Part shown: positions 35,024 to 41,960 of the stretch, one piece after another | Numbering within the stretch: position 1 is the stretch's first letter | Layout: each line of letters starts with the position of its first letter | Notes under the pieces: model-generated | Told to the model about the DNA's origin: nothing | Database searches by the model: none | What the model saw: the letters and a program-made list of their open reading frames with translations, nothing else | NCBI GenBank assembly: GCA_963545585.1 | Contig: CAUUKX010000001.1 | Location: 27,525 to 91,524 of the forward strand | DNA: 64,000 bases | Reading direction: 5' to 3' | From: W11650 sp963545585 | Lineage (GTDB): Bacteria > Bacillota > Clostridia > Lachnospirales > Vallitaleaceae | Position numbers and translations under genes: made by a program

Positions 35024-35052
35024 TTTTTTTCTCCTTTCTGGTATGAGGGGGC

Positions 35053-35226
35053 TTACGCCCCTGTTTTACTGTACTTATAGAGCGCTTCGGTTAAAAACTC
35101 ATGGATTAGCTGCGATAGCTGTTCTTTTTGTATGTCATATTCATCTGTTGACTTCCAAATGGCCAGCGCCTGCTTATCGTACCGCTTACAAATATCACGA
35201 TCAACCGATACATTTGAAAACAGGCA
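35053..35226 (-). pseudogene. Short coding-like frame overlapping the 35201 gene end
   Basis: The frame translates as SVDRDICKRYDKQALAIWKS, then TDEYDIQKEQLSQLIHEFLT and EALYKYSKTGA before a stop. Its composition looks coding, but it has no plausible start codon. It overlaps the last codons of the gene at 35201-35638 in another frame. A single-base indel near 35210 would join the two; alternatively it is the tail of a lost gene. Confidence 0.35.
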
Positions 35227-35638
35227 TTACTATACCAACCAATAAATTATTTTCCAGTATGAACAACGGGGATTTTTCAGATATTCCCCTGAACTGGCTT
35301 TTATCCATATCAAAATATTTAAGAAAAGCGGTATCAATATGTATCTCGTTATCGTTTACTAAAAATTTCCGCAACTTCCGCTTACCATATTCTATTATTG
35401 TGCGGGTATCTATTGCGGGTTTTGATTCGTCCTGCGCTTTAAAAAGCCGATTGAAGTTATAACGCTTTCCAGATAATATTTTTTCTTTATTCAAGAAAAA
35501 TAATTCTTTTGGAATCCCCATCATGTAATACCTATTTGGGGATATAAAACACTGGCTATCTGTTTCAAAATAAGCTGTGCTATTTGGTTCTTTCACAATT
35601 TGTTTTAGTAAATCTTGCTGGAATTTAATGTAATTCAT
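35201..35638 (-). CDS. Phage protein of unknown function under repressor-like control
   Basis: 145 residues, MNYIKFQQDLLKQIVKEPNS then SPNRYYMMGIPKELFFLNKE and PAIDTRTIIEYGKRKLRKFL. No recognised domain. It is transcribed divergently from the XRE-type gene at 35806, from a perfect TTGACA-17-TATAAT promoter with operator-like repeats on both sides. Its end may be altered by a frameshift (see 35053-35226). The arrangement is like an early gene held by a small repressor. Confidence 0.55.
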   Translation of the reverse strand: MNYIKFQQDLLKQIVKEPNSTAYFETDSQCFISPNRYYMMGIPKELFFLNKEKILSGKRYNFNRLFKAQDESKPAIDTRTIIEYGKRKLRKFLVNDNEIHIDTAFLKYFDMDKSQFRGISEKSPLFILENNLLVGIVMPVFKCIG

Positions 35639-35660
35639 TTTCTTTTCCTCCTTTTGTTTA

Positions 35661-35733
35661 TTATCGTTTTTGATAATCTTATTATAGCATTCGATATTAT
35701 CATTGTCAATATCTTTTTTATCATTTTTGATAA
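35661..35733. promoter_or_regulatory. Paired 16-bp operators of the second switch
   Basis: TTATCGTTTTTGATAA (35661-35676) and TTATCATTTTTGATAA (35718-35733), near-identical dyads TTATC-N6-GATAA. One lies just downstream of the minus-strand -10 box; the other lies between the two divergent promoters. They are likely binding sites of the XRE protein encoded at 35806. Confidence 0.75.
35681..35709 (-). promoter_or_regulatory. Consensus promoter for the 35201-35638 gene
   Basis: TTGACA (35704-35709), 17-base spacer, TATAAT (35681-35686) on the minus strand: a perfect sigma-A consensus, which usually implies repression by a dedicated protein. Confidence 0.88.
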
Positions 35734-35747
35734 TTTGTTTATTCCGT

Positions 35748-35776
35748 TTGACAACCTTATAATAATGATATATAAT
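35748..35776 (+). promoter_or_regulatory. Consensus promoter for the XRE gene
   Basis: TTGACA (35748-35753), 17-base spacer, TATAAT (35771-35776). It lies 14 bases to the right of the second operator and reads into the XRE gene at 35806. Confidence 0.88.
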
Positions 35777-35805
35777 TTGGCTATCATAGAAGGGAGGTAT
35801 TCGAT

Positions 35806-36012
35806 ATGGGCTTTTCTAAAAATATAAAAATGATATTGCTTGAAAAAAATATGAAAATATCCGATTTAGCGACAGCGTTAAGCATGGATTCTAAAGTATT
35901 ATCTGTTAAGTTATCACGGGATAACCTAAATGGTAAGAGCCTCGAAGAAATAGCTGATGCGTTAAATTGCGATTTAAAATTCGTTGACCGCCAAACTGGT
36001 AAAACGTTTTAA
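35806..36012 (+). CDS. XRE-type helix-turn-helix repressor (second switch)
   Basis: 68 residues forming little more than one helix-turn-helix domain: NIKMILLEKNMKISDLATAL, SMDSKVLSVKLSRDNLNGKS, LEEIADALNCDLKFVDRQTG. A GGGAGG site precedes the ATG. It is divergent from the gene at 35201-35638, with operator dyads between them. It is distinct from the main CI-like repressor at 55861 and may control the island between terL and terS. Confidence 0.82.
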   Translation: MGFSKNIKMILLEKNMKISDLATALSMDSKVLSVKLSRDNLNGKSLEEIADALNCDLKFVDRQTGKTF

Positions 36013-36072
36013 ACTTCATTTTCTTTTCTCCTTTGTTGGTTTGTTGCTTGGTATGGATATAGTATACCATTG

Positions 36073-36161
36073 TACAATTGTATCGTCAAGCCCGAATAAG
36101 CAACAAAATACAATTGTGTAATTGTGTTATAATTGTGCAACTTATACAATTGTGTAATTGG
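36073..36161. promoter_or_regulatory. Cluster of ACAATTGT operator repeats
   Basis: TACAATTGTA (36073), TACAATTGTG (36109), TAATTGTG (36119), ATAATTGTG (36129), TACAATTGTG (36145) and TAATTGG (36155). The repeats precede the ribbon-helix-helix gene and the last overlaps its -35 box. This is the pattern of cooperative Arc/CopG-type binding and autoregulation. Confidence 0.8.
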
Positions 36162-36178
36162 ATGTATTGTTATATAAT
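36150..36178 (+). promoter_or_regulatory. Promoter of the ribbon-helix-helix gene
   Basis: TTGTGT (36150-36155), 17-base spacer, TATAAT (36173-36178). The -35 box lies inside the last operator repeat. Confidence 0.75.
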
Positions 36179-36199
36179 AGAAACAAGGAGGATGTTGAA

Positions 36200-36412
36200 A
36201 TGGGAACAGCCAGAACAAAAGCAAACAACAAATACAGCGCAAAAGCCTATGACCGTATAGCGTTATCAGTTAAAAAAGGCCGCAGGGACGAACTAAAAGC
36301 CATCGCTGACCAACAAAAAGAAAGCCTAAATGCTTTCATCAATACCGCCATCAATGAAAGAATCGAACGGCTTAACCGCCCGGCGGACTGGTTAGATGAC
36401 ATCATAAACTAA
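36200..36412 (+). CDS. Arc-type ribbon-helix-helix DNA-binding protein
   Basis: 70 residues, MGTARTKANNKYSAKAYDRI then ALSVKKGRRDELKAIADQQK and ESLNAFINTAINERIERLNR. The beta strand DRIALSV followed by two helices is the Arc/MetJ fold; 'SLNAFINTAINERIER' is typical of such phage repressors. The ATG at 36200 has AGGAGG 8 bases upstream, so it is preferred to an earlier in-frame ATG. Likely autoregulated through the ACAATTGT cluster. Confidence 0.85.
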   Translation: MGTARTKANNKYSAKAYDRIALSVKKGRRDELKAIADQQKESLNAFINTAINERIERLNRPADWLDDIIN

Positions 36413-36491
36413 CCACTTGACAAACCGCCGGGTAAAGTGTATATTGTAACTGTAGCAGATATTAGAATGTCGTGCATTCCACGATGACAAC

Positions 36492-36524
36492 AAAAAGGCA
36501 AGTGCCCGCAGCACTTGCCTTTTT
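36492..36524. terminator. Bidirectional terminator after the RHH gene
   Basis: AAAAAGGCAAGTGC / GCACTTGCCTTTTT, a perfect 14-base inverted repeat with a 5-base loop; a T-run follows on either strand. It closes the plus-strand repressor unit. Confidence 0.9.
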
Positions 36525-36997
36525 GCTTTAGTTCTCCGTTTTGTCCAGCCATTTAATCACATATTGCGCTATAATGTCGGCCAATACAGAAACTAAAATT
36601 GATATCTATAAATAGTACTATAGTATTATTTATTCCGTTGCATAAACAAATAAAAAAGATAAATGCATCTATATTTTCCTATCTATTTGTCAGAGAATTA
36701 ATGTGAATTATTTGTTAATATAATAGATGTCCTTTATATTATCTCAATATTTCAATGCCTTGTCCCCTCCCCCATTGGATTATCCTATCATAAACCCACT
36801 AAATAAAGGCTTTTATCTATACCCATCTGCGCCAGCAATGGCGCTTTTCTTATGTGTAAATGTACTGGTGTAATGATGTAATATATACTTGTGTAAGTGC
36901 ATTGATATACTTACATAAGTACATCTCGATGGGGTAGCTAAATGAAACTTGTCCCATACTACAATTTATTATGTACTTGTGTAAGTATATTTTGGGG

Positions 36998-37117
36998 AAA
37001 AACTTGTACTTTGCTGCCAATTTTTAAGGTTTTGTGCGTAAACTCCTCTTATAATGACTCTCTATAGGGGACTTCCTGCAAAAAATGTCTAAAATTGGCA
37101 TTAAAGTACAAGTTTTT
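36998..37117. repeat. Long inverted repeat, 27-base arms
   Basis: Left arm 36998-37024 (AAAAACTTGTACTTT, GCT, GCCAATTTT) and right arm 37091-37117 pair at 24 of 27 positions, with a 66-base centre containing TATAAT-like and CTATAGGGG sequence. The arms contain a half-site related to the iterons. Confidence 0.8.
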
Positions 37118-37152
37118 GGGGTTAAATGTTGCTTTTTGTTAACGCCGACCCC

Positions 37153-37184
37153 AAATAATTGTCGTATAAGACAACTATTTTTTT
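37153..37184 (+). terminator. AT-rich terminator-like hairpin
   Basis: AAATAATTGTC / GACAACTATTT with a 6-base loop, followed by a run of T on the plus strand. No gene reads into it; if used it would end a short transcript starting in the non-coding region. Confidence 0.45.
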
Positions 37185-37561
37185 ACCGGTATACTTGCAC
37201 CATTGTATGCTTGTACTTGTGTAAGTATATTTTGCTATCCTATTGCTCATTTTAGCAGCCGATTTATTCGCAAGTAACATTCTCTAAATTTAAAACCTCT
37301 TTTAAGCCCCCTAACATCTCGTTAAATCGATTTAAAATGCTTTTTAGTATTATCTATCCAGAACGATATATAACCGCCTTAAAATCGATGTCAGGCGCTT
37401 TAAAACACCTTATCGCTTCAAATACGCTATTTATAAGGAATTAGCGGGCTAACACTGGATAATCTGCCATTTTCGCAGTATTTTTCCCATGTTTTCTTGA
37501 CTTTTTGCCTTTCTTTTCACATCAAATCAGCACCCATGTTGACTTGCCCTGACACTAATCC

Positions 37562-37630
37562 AAAGTCGTAAGCTAAAGTCGGAATCAAAGTCGAAAGGAA
37601 AGTCGAAAGCCAAAGTCGGAAGTCGAAGCC
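37562..37630. repeat. AAAGTCG short tandem repeats
   Basis: Five AAAGTCG and one AAGTCG at irregular 10-15 base spacing, all in the same direction, in a purine-rich strand. They could be protein-binding iterons or slippage products. Confidence 0.65.
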
Positions 37631-37833
37631 GAAAGGGAATTGTGTAATAAAATTGAAATTCCCCTCTTAATTGCGATGTAAAGTTAAGATAGTTATGTAA
37701 ATTATTTATTAAAACCAGAAACAAATCGAAAATCAAAATTAAATCGAAAGTTATTCCTCAAATTAAAAGGACAAATTCGAAAGTCGATTGATAATTCGCC
37801 ATGAATAAATATGCAATTTTTATCAATGAAAAA

Positions 37834-37852
37834 GCCTCCAAAAGTCGGAGGC
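37834..37852 (-). terminator. Terminator of terS
   Basis: GCCTCC / GGAGGC with a 7-base loop, followed by TTTTTCATT on the minus strand, 8 bases beyond the terS stop codon. It ends the early minus-strand transcript before the non-coding region. Confidence 0.85.
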
Positions 37853-37859
37853 CTTTCCT

Positions 37860-38513
37860 TTATTTCTCTTCTTTTTCTTCGCTTGTTAGGTATTTGTTCC
37901 TAATGTCATCTACCGAGTATTCCTCGCTACCTTTCGTATTTGGCGTAACTACATACTCTGTCTTATCTTGGTATCCATAGTTATTCTTGCCTAAGAATAT
38001 ACCAGCAACTGGGTTAATTTTGCCATTTTGCATATAGTTTTCGTAAAGATTTTCTAATAAAATGTATGCTTTTTTAATTGAGAGTGCGACTCGTTTGGGC
38101 AATGCGGTCTTATACCCAGATCCTCCCGTAGGTAAATCTTTCGCTATATTCCGTAATGTCCCTCTATCCATCCCCAAACTTAACGCCATCCCTGTAACCG
38201 TTGGTTTGGTATCATACTTTGCGAATATCTTAAAATAGTCCGCAAGTCGTTGCTCGACTTCTTCTGCATTATATAGGTCAATCATCGGCAAATGAAAGAG
38301 CTCCATATTGAGGTTCAGATATTTGGTGTTATCACCCTCTTTCAGATTGTAACCATTCATACCAATGACAGGTGAGCTTTTCCATGCATCCGGGTTGTTG
38401 GATTTTCGCTTTCGTTTCATAGCTGTTGATTTTTTCCCTGCTGCTGATGTTTTTTCGTCAATGGGCTTTCCGGTTCTGGGGGAAATCCGTACTTCTTCGT
38501 TATTCTGTTCCAT
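37860..38513 (-). CDS. terS: Terminase small subunit (gp3-like)
   Basis: 217 residues from the ATG at 38513, which follows AAAGGAG. The central helices (DYFKIFAKYDTKPTVTGMAL, SLGMDRGTLRNIAKDL) look like a helix-turn-helix. The C-terminal NPVAGIFLGKNNYGYQDKTE is the typical 'gp3 package' motif of DNA-packaging small subunits. It would recognise the packaging site and regulate TerL. It is oddly far (3.9 kb) from terL. Its first 14 bases overlap the previous gene. Confidence 0.85.
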   Translation of the reverse strand: MEQNNEEVRISPRTGKPIDEKTSAAGKKSTAMKRKRKSNNPDAWKSSPVIGMNGYNLKEGDNTKYLNLNMELFHLPMIDLYNAEEVEQRLADYFKIFAKYDTKPTVTGMALSLGMDRGTLRNIAKDLPTGGSGYKTALPKRVALSIKKAYILLENLYENYMQNGKINPVAGIFLGKNNYGYQDKTEYVVTPNTKGSEEYSVDDIRNKYLTSEEKEEK

Positions 38514-39123
38514 TTGCTTCTCCTTTCGCAATTAGCATGCCAAGATAATTTTGTGCCTTTCGTAAATCCTGCATGCCGTTTTTCTTTCCAAAACGAAATA
38601 GGTATTTTAAGGTGTTAAATAGCAAAATACCGTCCTCGATGTTATCCGTGTTATGCTCTACGATTTTAACAAGGATAGCGAGACTATCCCCGACTCCCGC
38701 TATCTGGTAATGTTGTGGGCGCTTTACTTCTTCCATTTCTTTCTCCTTAAAAATGTCCATGTTATAACCACTTACTACAAAAGCCGTAGCTAAATCTTGA
38801 TTGATAAAGTTTCCAAAATGCTGATATATGATTTTCATATCCTCTTTGGTGAAATTTGTTCCGAGGGCTTTGTTCAATTTTTCCAAGTTCCTTTTGTGGA
38901 AGTCATTATTTATAGAAGGGTATCTGTACCGTTGTGTTTTATAGCAATCTCTACAAACCGACACCAAACATAATCGTTTTAAGTCGGTTTCAGAATACAC
39001 CGCATTTAAGTTAATATAGCTTCCTGTTTCTCTAATGAGTATTAGTTCAAGATTACTGTTTATCCCACTATACCCGAAAGCGGATAAGATTTGAGACAAG
39101 GTTTTCTTTATTGCGTCAGTCAT
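38500..39123 (-). CDS. DUF3310-containing protein with N-terminal extension
   Basis: 207 residues. The last 75 (VKRPQHYQIAGVGDSLAILV, LLFNTLKYLFRFGKKNGMQD, LRKAQNYLGMLI) match the DUF3310 'SaV-like' domain common in phages. The first 130 residues are not recognised. A strong AAGGAG site 6 bases before the ATG at 38736 suggests that the 78-residue DUF3310 domain is also made alone; that site encodes the KEKE of the longer protein. DUF3310 proteins are often called nucleotide kinases in phages but have no P-loop. Confidence 0.7.
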   Translation of the reverse strand: MTDAIKKTLSQILSAFGYSGINSNLELILIRETGSYINLNAVYSETDLKRLCLVSVCRDCYKTQRYRYPSINNDFHKRNLEKLNKALGTNFTKEDMKIIYQHFGNFINQDLATAFVVSGYNMDIFKEKEMEEVKRPQHYQIAGVGDSLAILVKIVEHNTDNIEDGILLFNTLKYLFRFGKKNGMQDLRKAQNYLGMLIAKGEANGTE

Positions 39124-39203
39124 TTATGTTCTACCTCCTATGATTATAATTTTCCCTAACTTTTTAGCACCTTCGCAGCCTACCCACTTTGACATAAAAT
39201 ACG

Positions 39204-39413
39204 CTACCCCCTTAAAACATAGTCATCGCTGCCGGTTTGCACCACGACTTTTGCTCCGATTTCTCCTACAATCTTTAGAAAAGTCGATAGTTTCATATCC
39301 CCTTTTAAACTTTTCGATAAATTTCCCTCGTCTATCCCCAATGCTTCTGCGATTTCTTTCTGACTTGTCAAATAGTCCTTACAAAGTTGTTTGATAAGTT
39401 CTCGTGCTGTCAT
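39204..39413 (-). CDS. Small XRE-type DNA-binding protein
   Basis: 69 residues with one helix-turn-helix: ELIKQLCKDYLTSQKEIAEA, LGIDEGNLSKSLKGDMKLST, FLKIVGEIGAKVVVQTGSD. A likely phage transcription regulator of the replication operon or a Cro-like protein. AGGAGG lies before the ATG. Target unknown. Confidence 0.8.
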   Translation of the reverse strand: MTARELIKQLCKDYLTSQKEIAEALGIDEGNLSKSLKGDMKLSTFLKIVGEIGAKVVVQTGSDDYVLRG

Positions 39414-39426
39414 TTGTTTACCTCCT

Positions 39427-40068
39427 TTAAAAATCTCGCTCTTTTATTTTTACAATTACTCTTTCTCCAAGCCTGTTAAACAGTTCTTTCTCCGGCCTGC
39501 AAACAATCCCCTCCATAATCGCCTGCTTTTTTCCTATCTGACTGCTCGGTTTTGATGTAACATAAGAAACCGCCTCGGCTAATGTGCCCCGCCCTACAAT
39601 CGGAACAGCATCAATCCCCAACTTGATAGCGATTTCGAAAACATTCTCTCTTTCTAAGAAAAGATTCCCTTGCGGTATAAATACATCAAACAGGATAAAA
39701 TCAAAGTCATCGCTATAATCTTTCCCGGCTTTTTGAATATTCCCACCATATCCCTCGCCGAATAAAACAGCTTCTTTCTCGCCAAAAAGTTGTTCTAAAA
39801 TCTGTTCGGTTTCTTCACTTAAAAACAAGTGCGATAATCGATCCATCAGTGGTTTCGGGATTTCCGATTTTTCGGTCCTACCGTAAAGATTTACGTTATA
39901 ACCGTCCCAATGAACGGAAATGTTAGTGCCGTCTACCTTTTCACTCCATAACCACTTGGTATCTTTAAGAAACTCCACTGTTTCATCGGTAAAGTAGCCC
40001 TGTAATAGCCGGTTATTCCCTCGTTCCTCTCTTTTGAATATGTTCTTAATTTTGTGATATCGGATCAT
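39427..40068 (-). CDS. RNA ligase (Rnl2-like nucleotidyltransferase)
   Basis: 213 residues of the covalent nucleotidyltransferase ligase superfamily. Motif I is EKVDGTN (Lys44 would be AMP-linked) in WLWSEKVDGTNISVHWDG; motif Ia/III regions are NLYGRT and AVLFGEGYG; motif IV is IMEGIVCRP; motif V is RVIVKIKERDF. This resembles the T4 Rnl2/RNA_ligase family acting on nicked RNA. In phages such enzymes repair tRNA cut by host anticodon nucleases; no polynucleotide kinase partner is seen here. GGAGG precedes the ATG. Confidence 0.85.
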   Translation of the reverse strand: MIRYHKIKNIFKREERGNNRLLQGYFTDETVEFLKDTKWLWSEKVDGTNISVHWDGYNVNLYGRTEKSEIPKPLMDRLSHLFLSEETEQILEQLFGEKEAVLFGEGYGGNIQKAGKDYSDDFDFILFDVFIPQGNLFLERENVFEIAIKLGIDAVPIVGRGTLAEAVSYVTSKPSSQIGKKQAIMEGIVCRPEKELFNRLGERVIVKIKERDF

Positions 40069-41547
40069 TTACATTACCTCCTTTAACTGTAACCCCATAT
40101 AGTTAATTAACCCATCAATTACTGCTTTCTCGCTATACCACTCCGGGTGTCGCTCCATTTCAGCGTTGAACTTCTTTGCGGATATCATATACTCCCCTTC
40201 GGATTTTGCCCAAATCTTGTAAGCTTGGAATAAATCTTTTGCTTTTATCATTTTTCCCTCTCCTTTCTCGCAACGCCGCTCTAAGAATTGCAGCACAATG
40301 TCATTGTCTCGTTCATAGTTTTTAATCACTTGTCTTAAATGACTCGTCATCGTTAATCCACGCTCTTTATAGTGAATATATCCCCGAATTAGCCACATAA
40401 AGATTCCCTTTAAATTATCCGGCTTAATCAGTTCATCTTTCAGGTGAATATCTTGTTCCTCCGACTTAAAATGCCGGTTAAACTCAATCACCTTAATCCG
40501 CTCAGATGCAAAAATGGATTTATCCGTTACAATCGGTAGGTCGTTACAGGATAGCCATAATGTGAATTGTGGCGTAAAGGTAATAGCTGATTGGTATAAT
40601 GCTCTTGCTGAGATTTTCTCACCACCGGTAAACTGTTTGATTTTTTCTTCATCCAGCGTACCGTAGGCGTTGCTCTCAGACATGGTAACAAACCGTTTCC
40701 CTTTTAGCCCCGCTAAAATAGGAGACGCTGCCTCTGTCCCTGCACGCCGTTCCTCTCGGCATATTAGCCCCACCGGAGCGACTTTAGCGTAATCCCCAAG
40801 CATGGTTTCAATGGTATTAAGTAAAGTCGATTTTCCATTTCGAGTTGTTTTTCCGTGAAGAATAAACATACATTCTTCATTACTGACTCCTAAGAGGGAA
40901 TAACCCAAGGCTCTTTGTAAAAAATCAGCTTTATCGTTATCTCCCTCTGTAATCTCGCTAATGAATTTTTCCCAACGCATGCACTTTACTTTCCTTGAAA
41001 CGGTATGATTAAACACGGTCTGCATGGTGAGAAAATCCTCCCAATTATGTTTCCGAAATGTAAAATCACGCAAATCATATGTCCCGTTTCGGCAATTGAT
41101 TAGATACGGATTATTGTCGAACTGGTCAGCTGCAATACGAAGTTCCCCAGCCGCATCCTTCAGGATTCTATCTCGCATGCGCCGGTCGCCCAGTTTATTG
41201 ATAAAAGTCGTATAGGCCTTTCGTAAATCGTCATTCTCGATTTCCCCGCAGTATAGAATCATTAGCCGCACAAAGTCTTTTAACTTTTCCGATACTAAAA
41301 TAGCCCCGTCGTCTTTACGCCATGCCCCATCAAAATAGGTATACCAGCTTTTATGCTCCGGGCAATATCTGGCTTCTTTGGAATAAATCTCTCCAAATAA
41401 AGCCGCCATACCTATTTCGGACCATTCATAGCCGGATGATTCCGAGTCGGTTGACTCGGGATGCTGCTGCTTAATTTGAAACATTTTGTCAGACATATCT
41501 TCATCTAAAATGACGCGGTTATTCCGCATTTGAAATAATTCCTGCAT
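40069..41547 (-). CDS. Phage primase C-terminal / SF3 helicase (D5-like)
   Basis: 492 residues. An N-terminal D5_N-like domain (residues about 60-200) is followed by the SF3/P4-type helicase core: Walker A LHGKTTRNGKSTLLN, Walker B-like KRFVTMSES, sensor FTLWLSCNDLPIVTDKS, arginine finger region ASERIKVIEFNR. A C-terminal winged helix ends the protein. It lacks its own primase catalytic domain, which is probably supplied by the prim-pol gene at 42921. It abuts the RNA ligase gene. Confidence 0.9.
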   Translation of the reverse strand: MQELFQMRNNRVILDEDMSDKMFQIKQQHPESTDSESSGYEWSEIGMAALFGEIYSKEARYCPEHKSWYTYFDGAWRKDDGAILVSEKLKDFVRLMILYCGEIENDDLRKAYTTFINKLGDRRMRDRILKDAAGELRIAADQFDNNPYLINCRNGTYDLRDFTFRKHNWEDFLTMQTVFNHTVSRKVKCMRWEKFISEITEGDNDKADFLQRALGYSLLGVSNEECMFILHGKTTRNGKSTLLNTIETMLGDYAKVAPVGLICREERRAGTEAASPILAGLKGKRFVTMSESNAYGTLDEEKIKQFTGGEKISARALYQSAITFTPQFTLWLSCNDLPIVTDKSIFASERIKVIEFNRHFKSEEQDIHLKDELIKPDNLKGIFMWLIRGYIHYKERGLTMTSHLRQVIKNYERDNDIVLQFLERRCEKGEGKMIKAKDLFQAYKIWAKSEGEYMISAKKFNAEMERHPEWYSEKAVIDGLINYMGLQLKEVM

Positions 41548-41564
41548 AATATTCCCTCGTTTGT

Positions 41565-41921
41565 TTAGTCACCGTATCTCTCTTTCGCACGGCTCATAGG
41601 ATACATGTTTTGTTCCTTTAAATCATTTAGAAAGTTCTTATTGGGGTTGGTGATAGTATACGCTGGTTTATTTCCGAAAAAGACACAGTATACATTGATA
41701 GGCGATACCTGAACAACCGTTGTATACTCCTTTGTCATGGCACTACCACTAAAAACCGGCTCACCATCGGGTGTGATATCAAATCCAGTACAAGTGCTAC
41801 CCCAGACTTGCGGAAACAGGATTAAAGAATAATCTAATGGCGAATTGTCTTTCCCCTTGCGATTAAGAATCTGCTGCGCCTTAAATTCAATCAGTTCCAA
41901 ATTAGGATAAGTTGGTTTCAT
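41565..41921 (-). CDS. Small phage protein of unknown function
   Basis: 118 residues, MKPTYPNLELIEFKAQQILN then SLILFPQVWGSTCTGFDITP and YCVFFGNKPAYTITNPNKNF. The aromatic-rich beta pattern with GSTCTGFD and TTVVQVSPINVYCVFF recurs in hypothetical proteins of the replication module of Bacillota phages. No motif points to a function. Confidence 0.55.
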   Translation of the reverse strand: MKPTYPNLELIEFKAQQILNRKGKDNSPLDYSLILFPQVWGSTCTGFDITPDGEPVFSGSAMTKEYTTVVQVSPINVYCVFFGNKPAYTITNPNKNFLNDLKEQNMYPMSRAKERYGD

Positions 41922-41960
41922 TTGTTCTCCTTTCTCTTGCCGCCGATACCAGCGAATAAA

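Larger units (their letters stand above)
36886..37227. repeat. TACTTGTGTAAGTA iterons
   Basis: Copies at 36886-36898, 36908-36921 (variant TACTTACATAAGTA), 36974-36987 and 37214-37227, the last two followed by TATTTTG. The unit is itself a dyad (ACTT-GTG-TAAGT). Such repeats are typical of initiator or repressor binding sites. Confidence 0.75.
36525..37833. other. 1.3-kb non-coding region with dyads and iterons
   Basis: No convincing gene on either strand. It holds four copies of a TACTTGTGTAAGTA-like palindrome, a 27-base inverted repeat spanning 120 bp, an AT-rich terminator-like hairpin, a run of AAAGTCG repeats and several short palindromes (for example near 36605-36630). It lies between the repressor island and terS. 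Candidate roles are a replication origin, a packaging (pac/cos) region next to terS, or a cluster of operators. Confidence 0.6.

Noticed and set aside
36886..37630. Iterons in the non-coding region as a CRISPR array
   Set aside because: Copies are 13-14 bases, irregularly spaced and partly inverted, unlike a CRISPR repeat-spacer pattern.
37527..37736. 69-codon minus-strand frame in the non-coding region
   Set aside because: Phe/Leu/Arg/Asp-rich translation created by the AAAGTCG repeats, no ribosome binding site, no neighbours in the same unit.
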